From a bacterium (GTDB lineage Bacteria > T1Sed10-126), in NCBI GenBank assembly GCA_003554945.1, contig PWHN01000045.1, positions 1 to 5,618 of the forward strand: a stretch of 5,618 nt of DNA, in the 5' to 3' direction. Position numbers and translations under genes: made by a program. Of this stretch, positions 4,624 through 5,618 are shown in pieces. The notes beneath the pieces are model-generated. The model made no database searches. It saw only the letters and a program-made list of their open reading frames with translations, and was not told where the DNA came from. How positions within the stretch are numbered: position 1 is the stretch's first letter; every line of letters begins with the position of its first letter.

Positions 4624-5618
4624 GTGAAGTTTCTTGAAGAGTATCGGGATCCCGAAAAAGCAAGAAGTCTGGCCCGTCAGATTGAGTCGGTGGTGACTGA
4701 AGAATGGCGAATAATGGAGATCTGCGGCGGACAGACTCACGCAATACTGGAGTATGGGATTGACCGGCTTCTTCCTGCAAGTGTAGATTTGATTCATGGC
4801 CCCGGCTGTCCGGTCTGTGTTACCCCAATAAGTAAGATAGACAAGGCGCTAAAGCTGGCTCAGCGTCCGGAAGTTATTTTCTGTTCTTTTGGTGACATGC
4901 TCAGGGTCCCCGGTTCTGAGGGAGACCTTCGCTCAATTCGTTCGCGCGGTGGCGACGTCCGGATCGTCTACTCACCTCTGAACGCGGTAGAAATAGCCCG
5001 GGAAAATCCCGACCACGAAGTAGTTTTCTTTGCAATCGGTTTTGAAACCACCGCCCCGGTAAACGCTCAGGCGATTCGGCGAGCCGAAGCGGAGGGGTTG
5101 GACAACTTTTCTCTCCTGGTTTCCCAGGTTCTTGTTCCGCCGGCTATTCGAGCAATTAAGGAAGCGGAAGACTGCCGTGTTGATGGTTTTCTTGCGGCAG
5201 GTCACGTTTGCACAGTAATGGGCTACTGGCAGTATGAACCGCTGGCGGAAGATTATGAGACACCGATTGTAGTAACCGGATTTGAACCGTTTGACTTGCT
5301 GCAGGGGCTGCATATCTGTCTGAAACAGCTTGAAGCGGGACAAGCTGAAGTTATGAACCAATACAGCCGTGCGGTAACTCGCGAAGGGACTAAAGCGGCG
5401 CAAGAGCAGATTGAAAAAATTTTTAAGGTGGTTAATCAGCAGTGGCGTGGTCTGGGTGAGATACCAAACAGTGGACTCGCTTTGAAAGGGAAATATAACA
5501 AGTTTAACGCTGAAGAAAAGTTTGAGATAACGGTTGAAGAAGCAAAAATACCCGACCAGTGTATCTGCGGGCAAATACTCCAGGGGCTCGTCCGGCCGTC
5601 CGAATGTCCGGCTTTTGG
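4624..5618 (+). CDS. hypD: [NiFe]-hydrogenase maturation factor HypD, 3' end cut by window edge
   Basis: HypD, an Fe-S protein working with HypC, carries the iron atom on which the two CN ligands (from HypE/HypF) and the CO are assembled before transfer to the hydrogenase large subunit. The frame is open from GTG 4624 to the edge: 331 full codons of a protein usually near 365. Key motifs are CGGQTH (34-39) and HGPGCPVC (58-65), giving the three essential cysteines C34, C62 and C65; CSFGDM (87-92); GFETTAP (139-145); and [11 protein letters not shown] (191-201). At the end, C313, C315 and C328 (CIC...ECPAF) are three of the four usual ligands of the C-terminal [4Fe-4S] cluster; the fourth would lie beyond the window. 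The N-terminus [14 protein letters not shown] fits the family start. It begins 3 bases after the channel gene with only a weak GAG (4615-4617) ahead, so translation may be coupled. hypE would be a typical downstream neighbour. Confidence 0.97.
   Translation, partial: MKFLEEYRDPEKARSLARQIESVVTEEWRIMEICGGQTHAILEYGIDRLLPASVDLIHGPGCPVCVTPISKIDKALKLAQRPEVIFCSFGDMLRVPGSEGDLRSIRSRGGDVRIVYSPLNAVEIARENPDHEVVFFAIGFETTAPVNAQAIRRAEAEGLDNFSLLVSQVLVPPAIRAIKEAEDCRVDGFLAAGHVCTVMGYWQYEPLAEDYETPIVVTGFEPFDLLQGLHICLKQLEAGQAEVMNQYSRAVTREGTKAAQEQIEKIFKVVNQQWRGLGEIPNSGLALKGKYNKFNAEEKFEITVEEAKIPDQCICGQILQGLVRPSECPAF

Noticed and set aside
4972-5574. Minus-strand 200-codon frame opposite hypD
   Set aside because: It is a shadow of the strongly conserved hypD frame and shows no family features.

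Overview
The window carries two gene blocks on the + strand, separated by a repeat-filled gap. The first block makes molybdenum cofactor (Moco). It holds moaA (GTP 3',8-cyclase, radical SAM), overlapped by or abutting moeA (molybdate insertion). The second block starts after 442 bp without a gene. It holds a DUF432-family protein, an MscS-type mechanosensitive channel whose ATG overlaps the DUF432 stop codon, and hypD, which begins 3 bp after the channel gene and runs off the right edge. HypD builds the Fe(CN)2CO group of [NiFe]-hydrogenases.

Moco and [NiFe]-hydrogenase maturation together point to a prokaryote with anaerobic or hydrogen/formate-type redox metabolism. MoaA looks bacterial (N-terminus reading DGFGRIHDYLRISVTDRCN). 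TTG/GTG starts, purine-rich Shine-Dalgarno sequences and tight gene packing fit a bacterium, possibly an anaerobic Firmicute-like lineage. DUF432 is best known to me from archaea, so the pair with MscS may have a history of transfer. I cannot name a genus.

Layout: 1-341 is gene-free and holds an 8-bp tandem repeat array (186-289) and a perfect 14-bp palindrome (308-321) just before the moaA ribosome binding site. moaA is 342-1325 and moeA 1318-2556. Positions 2557-2998 are gene-free: a second array of the same 8-bp family starts right after the moeA stop, followed by a palindromic element (2657-2690) and 7-bp repeats in opposite orientations (2757-2777 and 2825-2887). Then come DUF432 (2999-3760), mscS (3757-4620) and hypD (4624 to the edge).

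The genes belong to well-described families. The least explained material is the intergenic DNA: two strictly phased short-repeat systems (8 bp and 7 bp), a nested dyad before moaA, and a 15-bp motif shared by the leaders of both gene blocks. The DUF432-MscS-hypD linkage is the other point worth following up.
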